From the NCBI GenBank assembly GCA_022605955.1, contig JAKCOZ010000002.1:70846783-70910782 (forward strand): a stretch of DNA of 64,000 nucleotides. The letters are read 5' to 3'. The stretch's first letter is position 1. Each line of letters opens with the position of its first letter. A program made the translations under genes and the position numbers. This document shows, one piece after another, positions 50,801-62,876 of the stretch. The notes beneath the pieces were generated by a model. It was not told the DNA's origin, ran no database searches, and saw nothing but the letters and a program-made list of their open reading frames with translations. The DNA is from Rallus limicola (taxonomy: Eukaryota; Chordata; Aves; Gruiformes; Rallidae).

Positions 50801-53280
50801 AATTAGAGAAAATAAGCTTCCCAGCTTATTTATGTAATGGATGTGTCAGCAGTTTGTGTATTGATGGTTTCCCCTTTCTTTTGTGTGAATACTTCTACAC
50901 ACCCTCCCCCCCCCACCTTGTTAGAGAAATTAGTTATATAAAAATAATGTGCCTGTGCAAATGTTGCTAAGGGAGATGGGAGCAGCTCAGCTGCAACACA
51001 GGAACTTTCCACTTAACTGATGGATGAAATGCAACTAAAGGAGAGTCATTGGGTATTCGCAGCTTCTTCAGCTGTGCAGAGCTTATTTATATATGTGTAT
51101 AGTTAAAGTCATTATTAGTCAGTCGCTGAATAAGAACACGACAAGGCAGAAGCAAGATATTTATGCTGATTTTAGTATGCATTTATATATGCAGTCTTGA
51201 AATTCCAGATGCTTTACTGGGACTGTGCAGGAGCAGGCCACGTGAAGGGCAGTCATGCCAGTCCTTACACAGGAGCCGGGTATGAAACAAATCCTGATTT
51301 TGTTCTTGGTTTGCTGTATGTCTGCATTTGCTGAGAGAGCAGCTGAAAGTGGAATTAAATAGTCATTATTTTTTAACATAGTTGTTGATACTGTCAATTG
51401 TTCTGTGCAAGTTATAATAGTATGTGTTAATACAAAATATCTATTATTGGAGGTAGCTTTTTTTTCCCCTTCCTTTGCAGAAAAAATAATCCACATGTAT
51501 TTACGTTGGTACATTTTGGATGTGCCTTTACATAGAGGAATTATTCTTACCTAGTTGGACTTAAAGTAAGCTAAAGCATATCTACTGGAGCACAGTTAAA
51601 TCTTGTTTTGTTCTGAGCAGTAAGAGAGAAAATGTCAGTGTAATTGACATCATCTTGTGGTATTCCAATCCTAATTCTGCCATAGCCAATTTTATGAGGT
51701 ATCTTAGATTTCATTGTCTGTTATTCTGAGTAAAACTATTCTGTTGTTAATAGTACATTTTTTTCTGTGCAACAGATGCCGGCTAGATTCCTGAAATCTC
51801 TCGTATTATGTTTATGTCACCACATGTTAAAGCTGTGTATATTACCTGCTGTATCAGTAATCAGTGTCATTACTAAGGTTACTTATGTATTTACTTAGGA
51901 ATTTAACTGTGCCATCCAGAAACTTCAATGATACAATGAATTTAGAGGCAAAGCTTGGTAAAGCTTAAGCATATGTCCTGTATTTTATTAGATGATAAAT
52001 GTACAAGTCTAGCCACCTTTTCCCTAAAAAATATGCAAAGATGTATACATATATTTAAGAAATAAAAGGCATCCTGCTTTTATGGAGGCTTTAGTAAGTG
52101 CAAATATCGGATGCACCATAAGCATCCTGAGGTACTGAAAGGTAAACCACCTGAGTGGAATCTGTGACAGTGCAGGAAATGTGTGGGACTGTGCAATCAT
52201 TTTAAACAGGTGGGATGCCTTTGACATTGACATGCATTTTGTACAGTAGAAATTTAATTCACATAATAGCCAGCATGTGTAAGTAATACTTACACAATTA
52301 CATTTTAAAAAAGATATAAAAGCACTTTTTAAAATGTTTGGGCCCTAATTCTTCCTGGATTTGCCAGGAAGTGTGTACAAATTGCATTTATGTTCATGGA
52401 AAGCATGAGCTGGTGTTGTAAGCAAATAGATATTTCACAGAAAGAGCAGGTGGTATTTCACATAGTGTAGGATGTTTGTAGTTGTTTTTAATTTCCCACA
52501 CCTTTGTTATTTCTTTCTGGTGAATGTTTTGAGGACCTCTGACTTTTGTAATAGTTGGACTTTTCCAAAGCTAAATATTATGCCTTTACCATCTCCTCAT
52601 CTGTTTTCCATTTGATTTTAGAAGTCAAACTCCTTAACATTAGCCAAGTGGAAGGTTTTTTGTGCAGACACACTTTTTACACAGAAATACATATAGATCT
52701 CACTATTTTTCCTGTCAGTTGGACAAATTCTGTTTTTGTATGTCTTCATTGAGCCTTACACCAAGTAAACTCCAGCTTCACTGAGTTTAGTTGGAGTCAG
52801 GACAAAGGGTAAAAGGAATTGAATGTTTAGGAGGGCTTTTTTCTTCTGTGTTACCAGAAAGTAAAGCATGAAATGTGTTACAGATCTTTAAAAATAGTTA
52901 GGTGTGCATCATTTTATAAACCAATAGTGTTCATATCCATTTTAACTTTTATTTTTGTTTATATGTACATCATAGTGATTATTCCTGTATTATATGTTGC
53001 TGAGCATTTAAAATGTAGATAGAATGATTATGGAATGACTTAAAAGACAAATTTGTATTTCTCTGCTCTACCAAAATGAAAAGTCTTGAATTTTTATGAA
53101 TGTAAAAATGCTTATATTTAAGAATATGGTGCTTGTTTTTTCACTTTTACAAAAGAATTGTAATTGGTGATATTTTTAGTTACCTTCGTTTCAAATTCTG
53201 ATGGAAAATTACATTGCTCTTCATTTACTGTAAAATGTGCTTCACGAGATAACAATTGTGCATTTGTTCTGTATTTTTTA

Positions 53281-53286
53281 AATAAA
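53281..53286 (+). terminator. SLC7A2: Distal SLC7A2 poly(A) signal AATAAA
   Basis: Canonical hexamer in the context TATTTTTTAAATAAAGCTG, followed within 30 nt by TG-rich sequence (TTGTATGTACG). This is the best-formed 3' end before the PDGFRL promoter and the likely end of the long SLC7A2 transcript. Confidence 0.55.
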
Positions 53287-53305
53287 GCTGAATGTCACTT
53301 GTATG

Positions 53306-54989
53306 TACGTCATACAACAACGCTCCACCTTTAACCACTGCAATTTCAGTAAACACTAAAACAATATAGTGACTTAATAGCCATTAATGTCAGATATCTA
53401 ATGTCATGACCTTATAAAAATCATAACTTATATAAAATATAACACATTCTGTGAAAATAATATGATAGCTCATAATGGATTTTAATGAGGGGAAAAAAAA
53501 TAATGTTATATGTTTAAATATTTCACTTTTCCAGTGGTCTGGAGAGGGGTATACTAGCAGCATTTGTTTCATACTTGCTTCCAAGCACTCAAGAAGTCAC
53601 TGAAATAGAGAATAACACCCTTTGATTTGGGCATTTTGTCTCTCATTGCCAAGCCAGAGATGATGTTAGGTTTGATTTCCAGAGACAGCAAGTAGCCTGC
53701 AGTGTTCATGGTGCTCAGTTTTCTGAAACATCAAGCCTTGTCTTGGCGGCATGCAAACCTCAGAGTTGGATGGATAAACTCACTGATGTCTCCCTTTTCC
53801 CTTTTTGGTAAAACAAAACACCCCACCAAAACTGGGCAACGGATATCAATAGCCTCGACACCAAGAACCATGCTCCCAGGGCAAGCTCCCATCTGACTCT
53901 CTTTTTAAAGACATTATAGAATCAGAATCACAGAATGTGTTAGGTTGGAAAGGACTTTTAGAGGTCATCTAGTCCAACCCTGCAGGGACATCTTCACTAG
54001 ATCAGGTTGCTCAGAGCCCCATCAAGCCTGACCTGTAATAGGGCTGTAGAGTGAGAGAGAGACCATAAAATTTCATCATTTCACTCTGTGCTTGGGTCCT
54101 GATGGCTGCTTTACTGCTAACCCACTACTTCATCCCAGGGTATCTGAGCAGGCCCAGGCAAGCAGGTCTCTCAACTCCAAACAGGTCTATGAACTCCACA
54201 TGTATGTACTTTTTAAGACCCATAAATGCTCTACTCTCCTATCTGCCATGTTCCCAGAGCTGTAGCCAGGGCCACCATTCCCCCTCTCCCACTCCCCCCA
54301 CTTAATTCCCACTGAACCGTGATCTATCTCCCGCAGGCTCTGTCTGTGTTCTCTGACAGCCATTATTTTTCTCCTCCTAGCTCAGTATCTTTTCCTTGCC
54401 CTACCTTTGTGGTCCTCCTGTCATATTTTCCCTTATCTTCTCCTCCCAGGAAATCCTTACATTTCAAGAGGCAGCTTTTGACAGCTCAGTGTGGGCATAA
54501 ACATGTGCAGCAAACATCAACTTTACCATGTCGATCTTTTAGCAGAGAAGAGATACCTACACCTTCTCTAGGAGCCTCACACAGGCATCAATTGTACATG
54601 AAGACCATTGTCATGGACCACAGAGCCCCAAACAGCAACACACAGACCCTTCCTCTATTTTTCCACTCTTTAGTAGCTTTTCCTGAAGGGGCATTTGGGA
54701 TTCTCTTTGCAGGGGCTGACTGGAATGAGTGTGTACGTTTTACTTTATAAGGTACTTCTGCTGTCTTTGGCCAATGCTGATCTGTGCCAGATGCCCATCT
54801 GCCCATCACCTGTGATGTGTAACTTTCATCGTGCTCACAGCTCTGCTCCCTTCTACAGCCCTGGCTACAGGCCCAAAGGCAGCACGCAGTTTGCACCCAT
54901 GCAAAGCCATCTACAGCAAAGGACAGGCTTCACCAACGAGCTACTTTAAGCAATGGCCTTCCACAGGTGTCTCTGAGGTCCAGATTGCT
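53306..54989. other. Short intergenic region between SLC7A2 and PDGFRL
   Basis: About 1.7 to 2.0 kb from the last SLC7A2 poly(A) signal to the PDGFRL CpG island. It contains a minus-strand CR1 end (53918-54033) and, to its right, a C/T-rich stretch at about 54240-54450 that leaves a 143-codon open frame of low-complexity character. No gene was recognised. Confidence 0.65.
53918..54033 (-). mobile_element. CR1 LINE 3'-end fragment, minus strand, between SLC7A2 and PDGFRL
   Basis: On the plus strand it reads AGAATCACAGAATG, GTTGGAAAGGACTTTTAGAG, GTCATCTAGTCCAACCC and a diverged end near TCAAGCCTGACC, which is the complement of a CR1 3' end. It lies directly after the inferred SLC7A2 transcript end. 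Confidence 0.85.
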
Positions 54990-55830
54990 TGGGCTGCAGC
55001 TCTGCGCCTGGCCTGAGCCATGCGTGTGCTGGCTCCGTGCTGCTCTGGGCAGCGATGGCCGGGGTGACAGGAGCCCGGTGCCGTCCTCAGCCGCCCGGTG
55101 CGGAGCTGCGGAAGAGTTGGAGCCCACAGCCGCACAGGTCGCGTTCGGGATTGGGAACAAGGTACCGAAGTCTTCCGCGCATAAGCGATGAAGCGCCCAG
55201 CAGGTGCCCTGGCTGGCGGGTGCGACCCGCGGCGGACACCCGTACCTGGGCGGAGCCTCCTGGGCGGCATCGCGGAGACCGTTCCTTCTCCTCAGGCAGC
55301 ACAGCCTAGACGCGCCGTGCCCCAGAGGGCAGCCCCGGGCAAGGAGCCCCAGCGTCGGCCGGCTCCTCCCCACGCCGCTGTCCGCCGAGGCGCCGCGGGG
55401 CCGCCCCCCACCGCCGTCGCCGCGCCCGCCCCGCTTCAGCCCGGCGCCCCAGCTGCTCACGCCATGCGGCTGTGGGTGCTCCTCAGCCTTCTGCTGCTGC
55501 AGGAAACGCTGCCGCACGGTGAGCCGCGACCCCCGCCGCCCTCAGCTCCCGCAGGCTGCCCGGTTTCCCACTTCGCGAACCAGCTCGGGCTTCCCTGACT
55601 GCCGGGCCGCCTTCCCCGCGCTCAGTGCGGCCGCCCCTGCCCCGCGAAGCTGCCGACGTGTGCCCGCCGCTACCCCTCCGCTCTCCCCCATCATGACTGA
55701 CCCCAGGGCAGGGCCGGGAGCCATCTCGGGGCGGCGGAGAGGCTCCTGCCCGCTGGGCAGAGGCATGGGGGGAAGGCGGGTGGCTCTCTTGGGCTTCGGC
55801 CAGCAAGCTGCCGAGGCTTTACGTCGGAGA
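54990..55830 (+). promoter_or_regulatory. PDGFRL: CpG island and promoter region of PDGFRL
   Basis: This is the only strongly GC- and CpG-rich stretch in the window. It spans the PDGFRL start codon at 55464 and the start of intron 1. GC-box-like TGGGCGGAG (55247-55255) and TGGGCGGCA (55261-55269) lie about 200 bp upstream of the ATG. I see no TATA box. The transcription start probably lies within 55200-55450. Long open frames on both strands here (for example 195 codons on the minus strand) are a product of the base composition. Confidence 0.8.
55464..55518 (+). CDS. PDGFRL: PDGFRL coding exon 1 (signal peptide)
   Basis: The ATG at 55464 has G at -3. Eighteen codons follow (MRLWVLLSLLLLQETLPH) plus one base before the donor GTGAGC at 55519. 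The Leu-rich core is a secretion signal and matches the mammalian exon in length and phase. The exon lies inside the CpG island. Confidence 0.88.
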
Positions 55831-58800
55831 CTTAAAACACGGTTCCATCCTATTCTGGGGTTTTGGAAAGAGGCAACACTAGCTGCCCCTCCCCCCGACG
55901 GCGTTCCTCTTTAAGGTTGGCGTGTAAATCCGCGCTTATATCTCTCAGCTGCGGCCGGAGGAGGGTCAGTGCTGGACGTGGTGCCCCGATTTAAAGGAAA
56001 AAAAGAAAAACTGTTTTGTGCATGGTTGTTGCTTTGCAGAGAGGACCGAACTTTACTTGTATCTTGGTTTCAGATTGTGGTGAAGTCTTGATGGGGGAAG
56101 AGGCAAGTTTCTGACTGGGAGGTAGCACTCGTAACCAGGCCATTGCTTCAGCAGGCCAGGCAGAAGAGAGGTGGTTTCCTTCTTGCAAAATGTGAATAAA
56201 TGTATTAAAACTTACTCAGAAGAAACAAACAAACACAAAATTCCTCTATTTTCCACCACAGAAGGGCTTGAGGAACAGGGCATGTGAAGCCCATGGAGGG
56301 GTTTGTAGGGAAACGAGACCCTGGCTCAGGTGCACAGTGAAAGGTAGAGGCAGTTACCACAAGTGGCCTATACGGTTGTAAGGAAAATTTCTTGTAAGAA
56401 CATTAGAAAAAACCTCAATAATCCTTCACTCTGAGAACTGTTAAGCACTGAAAGATGTTGTTGAGGGAGGCAGTAGAGTGTCTGGCCTTTGGGTTAGTGA
56501 GAGCTCAACTGAGCGTGGCTCTGAGCAACTGAACAGAGACTTCCAGAAGTCCTTTCTAGCCTGTTTCTCCTTAAAATTATATGCAAAGGAGTTTCACCCT
56601 TGGTCCACACCTGGACCTGTGTGGTGTTGGGAGAAGGTTCTTCTGAAAGACATGGTCTGTGGGGGTGCACTATCACATCAAGTAAAGTGGTTTTGATTTG
56701 AGAAACAGGCGTCAAGAACTCAGGATAAGAAATAGTTGTAACATAGGCAAAAGATTTCCTAGGCCAATGCTTTTCTTTGTCTAGTTTCAGCTTATGAACA
56801 GTGAAATATGCCCCTCCAGATTGTCCATATGAGTGCTGATGTGTCAGCCTGTATTGTCTGTATGAGTGTTTGTTGATTCACTTTTCATTTGAAATACCAC
56901 AAATAGAGATGTGTGTCCAACCTGTTTTGTTCCGTTAGTTGTGATCACAGAGGCTCTTCTCTTTCATCTTTATCCCAGTGGTTGAGAATTAGTCTTTATG
57001 GTAACCTCATGCTCGATTTATTTCTTTTTCAAGGAAGAGTTCATCAGCGTTAACAAGAGTTTATTCTGCCAAGATATGCATGTGGATATAAGTGATGTCT
57101 CAAGACAAAACTGGATGCTTTTTAGGGTTATGTGACTAACACTCTTGGCAATGTGTGTAACACCCATGAGAACAAGGGGTAGACAATTGATAAAGGACAG
57201 GATGAGACAAGTACTGTGCATCAGGAGCAGAAGTGTTGCGTGGTATGTATCTGTGAAGTACCAATGCAGAGTCTCCTGCTTCAGCATGAGGAGATAGTAG
57301 GGACCCTGAATGTACTCTTCAGAGGAAGCGAGTACAGTGCATCCTAGAACCGATGGTAGGAGTTGATCAGATGTAGAAAGGATTCTTCTTGATATTTTTC
57401 TACTAAGTCTTTAACTTTATTGCCCTTTAACAAGAAATGCTGTTGTTGGATTAAAACAGTGAGGGCTTTGCAGATGAATCTGGTGGCATGGTAAAAGTAT
57501 CCCAAACAGGGCATATTCACATATTTGCATAAATGGGCTGCTTGAGTTTGTTCCCTTCTCTAGGAAAGTCTTGCAGTTTGGGCTAAGGAGGTGGAATCTC
57601 TGGTGGATTCTGTTCATGGAGGGGTTTGATTGTTCATCCTCTTTGTCTTGGGTGACAGGCTACTGTACTACTTAATTTACTTATTGGGCAAATGGATACT
57701 TGATTCAGTTCTGACATCAGGCGGAACTGTGAGGTGTAGAAGTGGGGGTGTTAGTGGCCACCTGGACAGACTTGTAGGGAGTGTTGGTGAGGACCACGGT
57801 CGCAGCTTGCTTGGAAACTCACCTCCACGTGAGGTGCAGCAAAAAGGTGAAACTAGGTTTCTGTGTAGGTGGATAAAAGCTCCTCTGATGGTGTTTCCTG
57901 GAATTCCCTTGCAGTCACCTGCAGGGAAATACAAGGTCAGGCAGACAAGAGCCTCACTGTGCAGCTGGGAGTGTGGTATAGGAGGGAGGTATTGAGGCTC
58001 ACTGGGAACTACAGAAATGTGAAACAGAGGAAGCTTGTGTGGAGAGGAAAAACTTTGTCTAGGGAAAATCAAAACCAGACTTCTGGCGCTTAAAAATTAA
58101 AAGCTTTCATAGTGAGTCTTTAACACTTTCTTAAAGGCAGAGTATCAGGTGTGGAAGAGCACACAGCTTGGGGATGGTGCATTCCTTGGTGTGAGGTTAC
58201 AATATCCGTGTGTCTTCGAACAAATGTCAAGATTGAGTTTGGCAGAATGTCGTGGAAATGGCAAAGAATAGTTTGAATAAATAATCCTATTTCCCTAAAG
58301 TTTGGGGGAAAAGGAAAAAGAAATGAGTGGCTGGATCACAGCTTGAATGCTTCTCAAGGCAAATCTAGAAACTACTATGGGAAACTGGAACAGCGTTTGA
58401 AATGTAAATGCTTATCCAGAAGCCTTATCAGGCCTGCCAGTGGAGCCTAATGCTAGGGCACACATTACACAGGAAATACAGAATAGCTCAACCCAAGGGA
58501 GGATGTCAGTATGTGTTGAAGAAGACGTTAGTCTCAAATCTGATTGCTGCTGTGTTTGTTGATAAAAGTAATCTGGACTGAAATACCAGCCCTGTGGAGA
58601 ACAACCAACCTGGCTATTGACCACCCGGTGAGATGGAAGGAATGACCGCTCTGTTAAGGAAAATAAGAGGCACGGCAGAGGCTGGAGAGAAAAGCAAATG
58701 GAAGAATTGCTTACCCTCACATAGGGTAGATCACACACAGGGTGTGATATCAAGTGCTGCAAGTGTTTAGATGCTACGAATGATGACTTCTTATAGCTGC

Positions 58801-61800
58801 TACTTGGAGAACCCCTGAGAAAAACAGCAGTTCTTGAATAGATCTGGAGCAGTACTCAGGTAATTGGATTCAGATGTTGCTTTAGAACAGCCAGACTGTA
58901 GTTTTAATAGTCTTGCAGGAATAATAAAAGCCAAAGAAACAACTGATGCATTTAATTTCAGAAGAGGAAATTGCGTAAGATGAGGAGGCTCATTAACTCA
59001 CATATGGGTTAAATATGAAAACCAGAATAAGCCAGACAAAAAGAGTTTGAGAAACAGCTTGCAAAAGGAGTAAAACCAGCCATTAATCCTTTTCTTCTGA
59101 TGTGCTAGGGTAGGTCAGGGGGAGATGGCCTTAAAATTTGCAAGGCTTGGAGGAATGGGGGACAAGAAAGAACACTTAAAGAACGTAAAAAATTGACAAC
59201 TTAATTATTCATGTGCACCCATGTTCACTGTGGGGGTGCTTAGGGAGGTTTAGTGGAAAATGGTGACATGATAAGCGTATCAGAAACTTCTGAAGTGCAG
59301 TATCCTCCTGAGCACTGTGACAGTAGGCTCCAAGCAGAATCTTTCCCCATGGGGAGAGTCATTAGAGGACATGTCTCATTGATACATGAAAAGAATTGGC
59401 TTCAGAGAAAATCAGCAATGCAAACAGCATTTAAGTGCCGTGATGATGATAACACACACCTGAGACTTGAATCTGAAATGGCTGAAATCTTAATGCAGGT
59501 GCATAGCCTATCACATAGCTACTGCTTTCCAGGGAAAGTGAAATATCCCAGGATTTCACAGTTTGTGAGGGAAGTGTAGGCACAGAGCCACATATTTTTA
59601 TTCTATAAATTAACTTGTGAATACGTAAGCATCAAGTACAGAAGAGTCTATGCAGCTTCCTCTTCCCCCCCCCAGCTTCCCTTTCAGAAGCGTGTTTTGT
59701 TCTGTAGATCTGCTGAGTGTGGCCGTGGATGAGTTGATTGATGTACTTGGGCTCCCAAAGCCTTTGATAAGTCTGTTAAGGACTTCATGGGAACTGAGGT
59801 GCTATGAGACAAAGGAAGACTTCTCATGAAGTAGTAACTAAAAGAAAACAAAGAATAGGAATTACTCTGTTTTTGGCAATATGAACGTAAAATTAGTTTT
59901 ATCCAGTTGAGTTTCACTAGGATCTTTTATGACAAATACCCTTTTCAGCATATTTGTCAATTTGCAAAAAGAAAACTCTCAGTAAGGAGTTGCAGAAGGA
60001 TCTCTCCATTTTGAAAGACCAGGCCCTGAAGTTAGGATTTAAAATTTTGTATTTGTAGATGTTCATCAATGGGTTTCTACTTAGGAATTTCTAACCAGTA
60101 ATTCCTACATAGGAAAATGATCTTGGAGTTACACTTGATACCACTAATATGTGCAAGTGGGATTTGACCATATCCTGAGCCTGTTGCACACTCTGCTTTT
60201 GTCTTTCCATTACCCAAACGTGGTGTAACAGAACTGTTGTAAGTTGTGGGTTCTTCACAAGGAACAATTAAATAGAGTAGGACTTGTCAGTCCAGAAATT
60301 ATATATTTGAAGGACACTTCAGTTCTGTAAGAGTGTTGCAGAGAAAGTTGTTGGAGAAACACTCTAACTGATTTGCTTAATACAAAATCTAGGAAGACTC
60401 TAATACTTCGTTTGTGTAGTTTTGAAAATTGACCGGACAAAATAGGAAAAATCCACCAAGGACAATGGAATGGTGGCTGGCAGATCCCATGAGCTAAAGG
60501 ATTTTGGAAGTTAGGACGCTAGTGGCAAAGGAGCAGAGACGGTTACCCCGATCCCCCTGCTTGACAACTGACTGGGTGGTGTCAGTGCAAGCATGTTGGC
60601 TAGACAAACATTTGGTCTGACCCCCTGCAGCCTATCTAATGCAGTACAGGGGAAAAAGTGCTCCTGCACCAGCTATTTCTTCCTCTGATAGGTGCACTGT
60701 GTCATTCACTAGGATAATGTGCTCTGAGTAACTAGAAAAACCCTCCTTCATGGGCTTCCATGAGAGGCCGCAGTCGCTTCTTGGAAATTCTCTTACCGTT
60801 CCCCCAAGTTCGACAGGTTTGCATGGTCAGTGGCATCACAGGTGTGAGGAAAAATTGTACTAAGCACAAATATTTGTTTCAGTCTCACAGATCCTAAAAA
60901 ATACTTCTCTTTATCATAAAATGTCATGATGTTTGGAAGACATTCTATTTTACTCTCTTCAGTGTGTAGTGCGTTTTAAGGTGGTGAGGCACCTTTGCAA
61001 TCAATTTCACCAATGCTTGTAATGTAGAACTGGGAAAAAAGTTTGTCTTGTGGCAGGGGAGGGATTTACCTTAAAAACTGGATGTGTGCCTCAAACATAT
61101 TATTAGAGTCCAACAAAAGAGCTCAAAATGCCTTGGGCACACTATGACAGCTACAGCATTACTGTCTTCCAGTTTATTTTCCAGTTGGTGCGAGACCAGA
61201 AGGCAAATGTTCCTACACAGGCAACCTTGTCCTGTTTGCTGGGATCATGGAGTCACAGAACAGCTGAGGTTGGAAGAGACCTCTTGGGATTATCCAGTCC
61301 AATCCCATGCTCAAGTGGGGCCACCTAAAGCAGATTGCATAGGACCATACCCTGTCGGATTATGACTGTCCCCATGGATGGATACTCTACAGCCTCTCTG
61401 GGCAACCTGTGCCACTGCTTGACCAGCCTCACAGTAAAAGCATTTTCTTAAATTCAGATTGAATGTCTTGGTTTTTAGGTTTGTCAGAAGGCCATCTAAA
61501 AGAAACATGATATAAATCAGCCTGGACTTTAAAAAGTGGAAGGCTGAAGCAGTGCAGGGTGTCCAGCTGGGGTCTGAGGAACATCCGGGAATCCATCAGT
61601 GGTAGGAGCCTGGAAGTACTACTGTTCACACTGCAGCCAACAGCAGTTGTAATTCATTACTAACTCTGTATGCAGTAGGGCTATTTTTCATTCCAAAGGG
61701 AGCTTTTTTATTGATTTGTACAATAAAATACCCAAGCGTTTTCATGTGGGAAAGCAGTGTTCAATGTGAACTGTAGTTAGACAGTCTTTGGTGCCTGGGG

Positions 61801-62876
61801 ACAGCAGCTCTAGGCTGATTTCTCAAGATCTGTGCTTCTTGCTGTCAGTTAAAGTGGGAATATCTTTATTTTCTAAAATTTGAGACACCTCACATTTCCA
61901 TTTCCTTTGTTTTTAAAGGTAGCGGGGCATCCCTGTTGCCTCTTGCAGGTAATGAAATACCTTACAGTTTGCCTCTAAATAAGGTTCTATTTTCATCTGT
62001 ACTGTCCAAATTAAAAGCTACCTTCAAGAGATGGAAGTGCTGTTTGTATTTTCACAGTAGTTACTGTAAAAGGAGAAAACTGCATCACTATCATATTTTA
62101 TAAACTGTTGTGAAGTTCCATACTTGCCAGTTTTTCTTCATGTGTCTCTTACAGTAATATGTTGTGTGAAAAGGTTATGCAGAAATGATGGGGGTGTGAC
62201 ATCCTCACAAAGATGGAGAACTTGTGTAGCATTGTGTACTAAATGGCAATGACATGAGGTAGAAAGACAAAATTATTTCTTTCCCTTCCCATTTCTAAAG
62301 TTCTCATACCATACATAGTTGTCTGTTTATGTGAACTATAAGTACAGATTTTCCACATCTTGAAAGCTCTTCTTTTTTTTTTTTCCCCAGGAAAATGGGT
62401 CATGCTAGAGACTTAAAAATCTTATGGAAATTAACCCTTACTTATTTTGATGAATTCTTTATAGGAAGAACAAAACTTTAGTTATTCTGTGATAAAGATG
62501 TTGGTTTGTTTTTTTTTTCCAAAAAGACTATATAACCTTTTCCTAATTAGTAACATTGCCTTCTTTTCTTTATTTTACTAGTTTCGGGGCAGCCTGGGAA
62601 GAGTAAGCGTCCAAAAGAACTGGGGGAAAACAAACTGAAGCCTGTTAACAGAAGAGTAAAACCCAAAACTCCCAAAATGAAGGAGAGAGAATCTGCCGAC
62701 TCCTCTTTGAAGTCCCAGTCCATACTGACACAGGTGATGGATAAAGGTCGTTTCCAGAAACTCGCTGCCACTTTAAGCCTGTCTGCAGGACAAAGCATAG
62801 AACTGCGATGTAAGGGGAGTAATGTTACTTGGAACTATCCTTCCTACTTAGACACCTTTAAAGACTCCAGACTCAG
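55464..62876 (+). CDS. PDGFRL: PDGFRL, platelet-derived growth factor receptor-like protein, 5' part (first two coding exons)
   Basis: Encodes a secreted, extracellular-matrix-type protein with Ig-like domains related to the ligand-binding part of PDGF receptors (also called PRLTS, a candidate tumour suppressor in man). Joining 55464-55518 and 62582-62876 gives 116 codons plus two bases. The product has a signal peptide (MRLWVLLSLLLLQETLPHG), a basic Lys/Pro-rich segment (KSKRPKELGENKLKPVNRR, KPKTPKMKERESADS), then QVMDKGRFQKLAATLSLSAG, IELRCKGS and YPSYLDTFKDSRL. Cys95 and Trp102 are the B- and C-strand residues of the first Ig-like domain, and N99-V-T is a sequon. The similarity to mammalian PDGFRL is clear. 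Human PDGFRL is about 375 aa, so roughly two thirds of the protein lies beyond the right edge. Confidence 0.92.
61246..61470 (-). mobile_element. CR1 LINE fragment, minus strand, in PDGFRL intron 1
   Basis: Plus-strand reading shows GGAGTCACAGAACAGCTGAG, GTTGGAAGAGACCTCTTGGG and TCCAGTCCAATCCCATGCTC, then CAGCCTCTCTGGGCAACCTG and CCTCACAGTAAAAGCATTTT. These are complements of the CR1 3' region. The left part of the repeat may extend to about 61600, but I cannot follow it with confidence. Confidence 0.85.
61919..61948 (+). CDS. PDGFRL: Candidate 30-nt microexon in PDGFRL intron 1
   Basis: A pyrimidine-rich tract (CATTTCCATTTCCTTTG, TTTTTAAAG) ends at 61918. Thirty bases follow (GTAGCGGGGC, ATCCCTGTTG, CCTCTTGCAG) and then a good donor, GTAATG. 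Inserted between exon 1 and exon 2 it keeps the frame exactly (phase 1 to phase 1) and adds the ten residues GSGASLLPLA before Val of exon 2, lengthening the signal-peptide region. I recall no such exon in the mammalian protein. It could be an avian cassette exon or chance splice-like sequence. Confidence 0.4.
62582..62876 (+). CDS. PDGFRL: PDGFRL coding exon 2
   Basis: A 295-nt exon after the acceptor TATTTTACTAG at 62581. The donor GTATGG begins at 62877 and the exon ends in phase 2. It encodes VSGQPGKSKRPKELGENK, the basic linker and the first half of the first Ig-like domain (RCKGSNVTWNYPSYLDTF). It matches mammalian PDGFRL exon 2 in order, phase and most residues. The next exon is not within the window. 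Confidence 0.93.

Larger units (their letters stand above)
47776..53305 (+). other. SLC7A2: Putative long 3' UTR of SLC7A2
   Basis: About 5.5 kb without any recognisable exon separates the SLC7A2 stop from a strong late poly(A) signal. The stretch is AT-rich. It contains a short CR1 fragment near 50738-50800, a long T-run near 50431-50463 and several UAUUUAU-like AU-rich motifs, notably in 51080-51500. AATAAA occurs at 47971, 52061 and 53281. Mammalian SLC7A2 transcripts are known to have very long 3' UTRs and size variants, so I infer one transcribed unit with alternative ends. The right boundary is estimated from the last signal. Confidence 0.6.
55519..62581 (+). other. PDGFRL: PDGFRL intron 1
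   Basis: A 7063-bp intron. The first 300 bp belong to the CpG island. A minus-strand CR1 lies at 61246-61470, a C-run near 59666-59674 and the candidate microexon at 61919-61948. Open frames around 57630-58072 and 59253-59579 have no recognisable product. Confidence 0.8.

Noticed and set aside
52276..52296. Perfect 9-bp inverted repeat with a 3-nt loop
   Set aside because: Expected by chance at about this frequency in 64 kb; no other evidence of a structured RNA.
54319..54750. A 143-codon plus-strand open frame
   Set aside because: Its first half is a C/T-rich low-complexity stretch rich in Ser, Pro, Phe and Leu. No domain and no splice context.
54930..55517. A 195-codon minus-strand open frame and other long frames in the CpG island
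   Set aside because: High GC removes stop codons in all frames. The Pro/Ala/Arg/Gly-rich translations have no domain character, and the plus-strand PDGFRL exon explains the locus.
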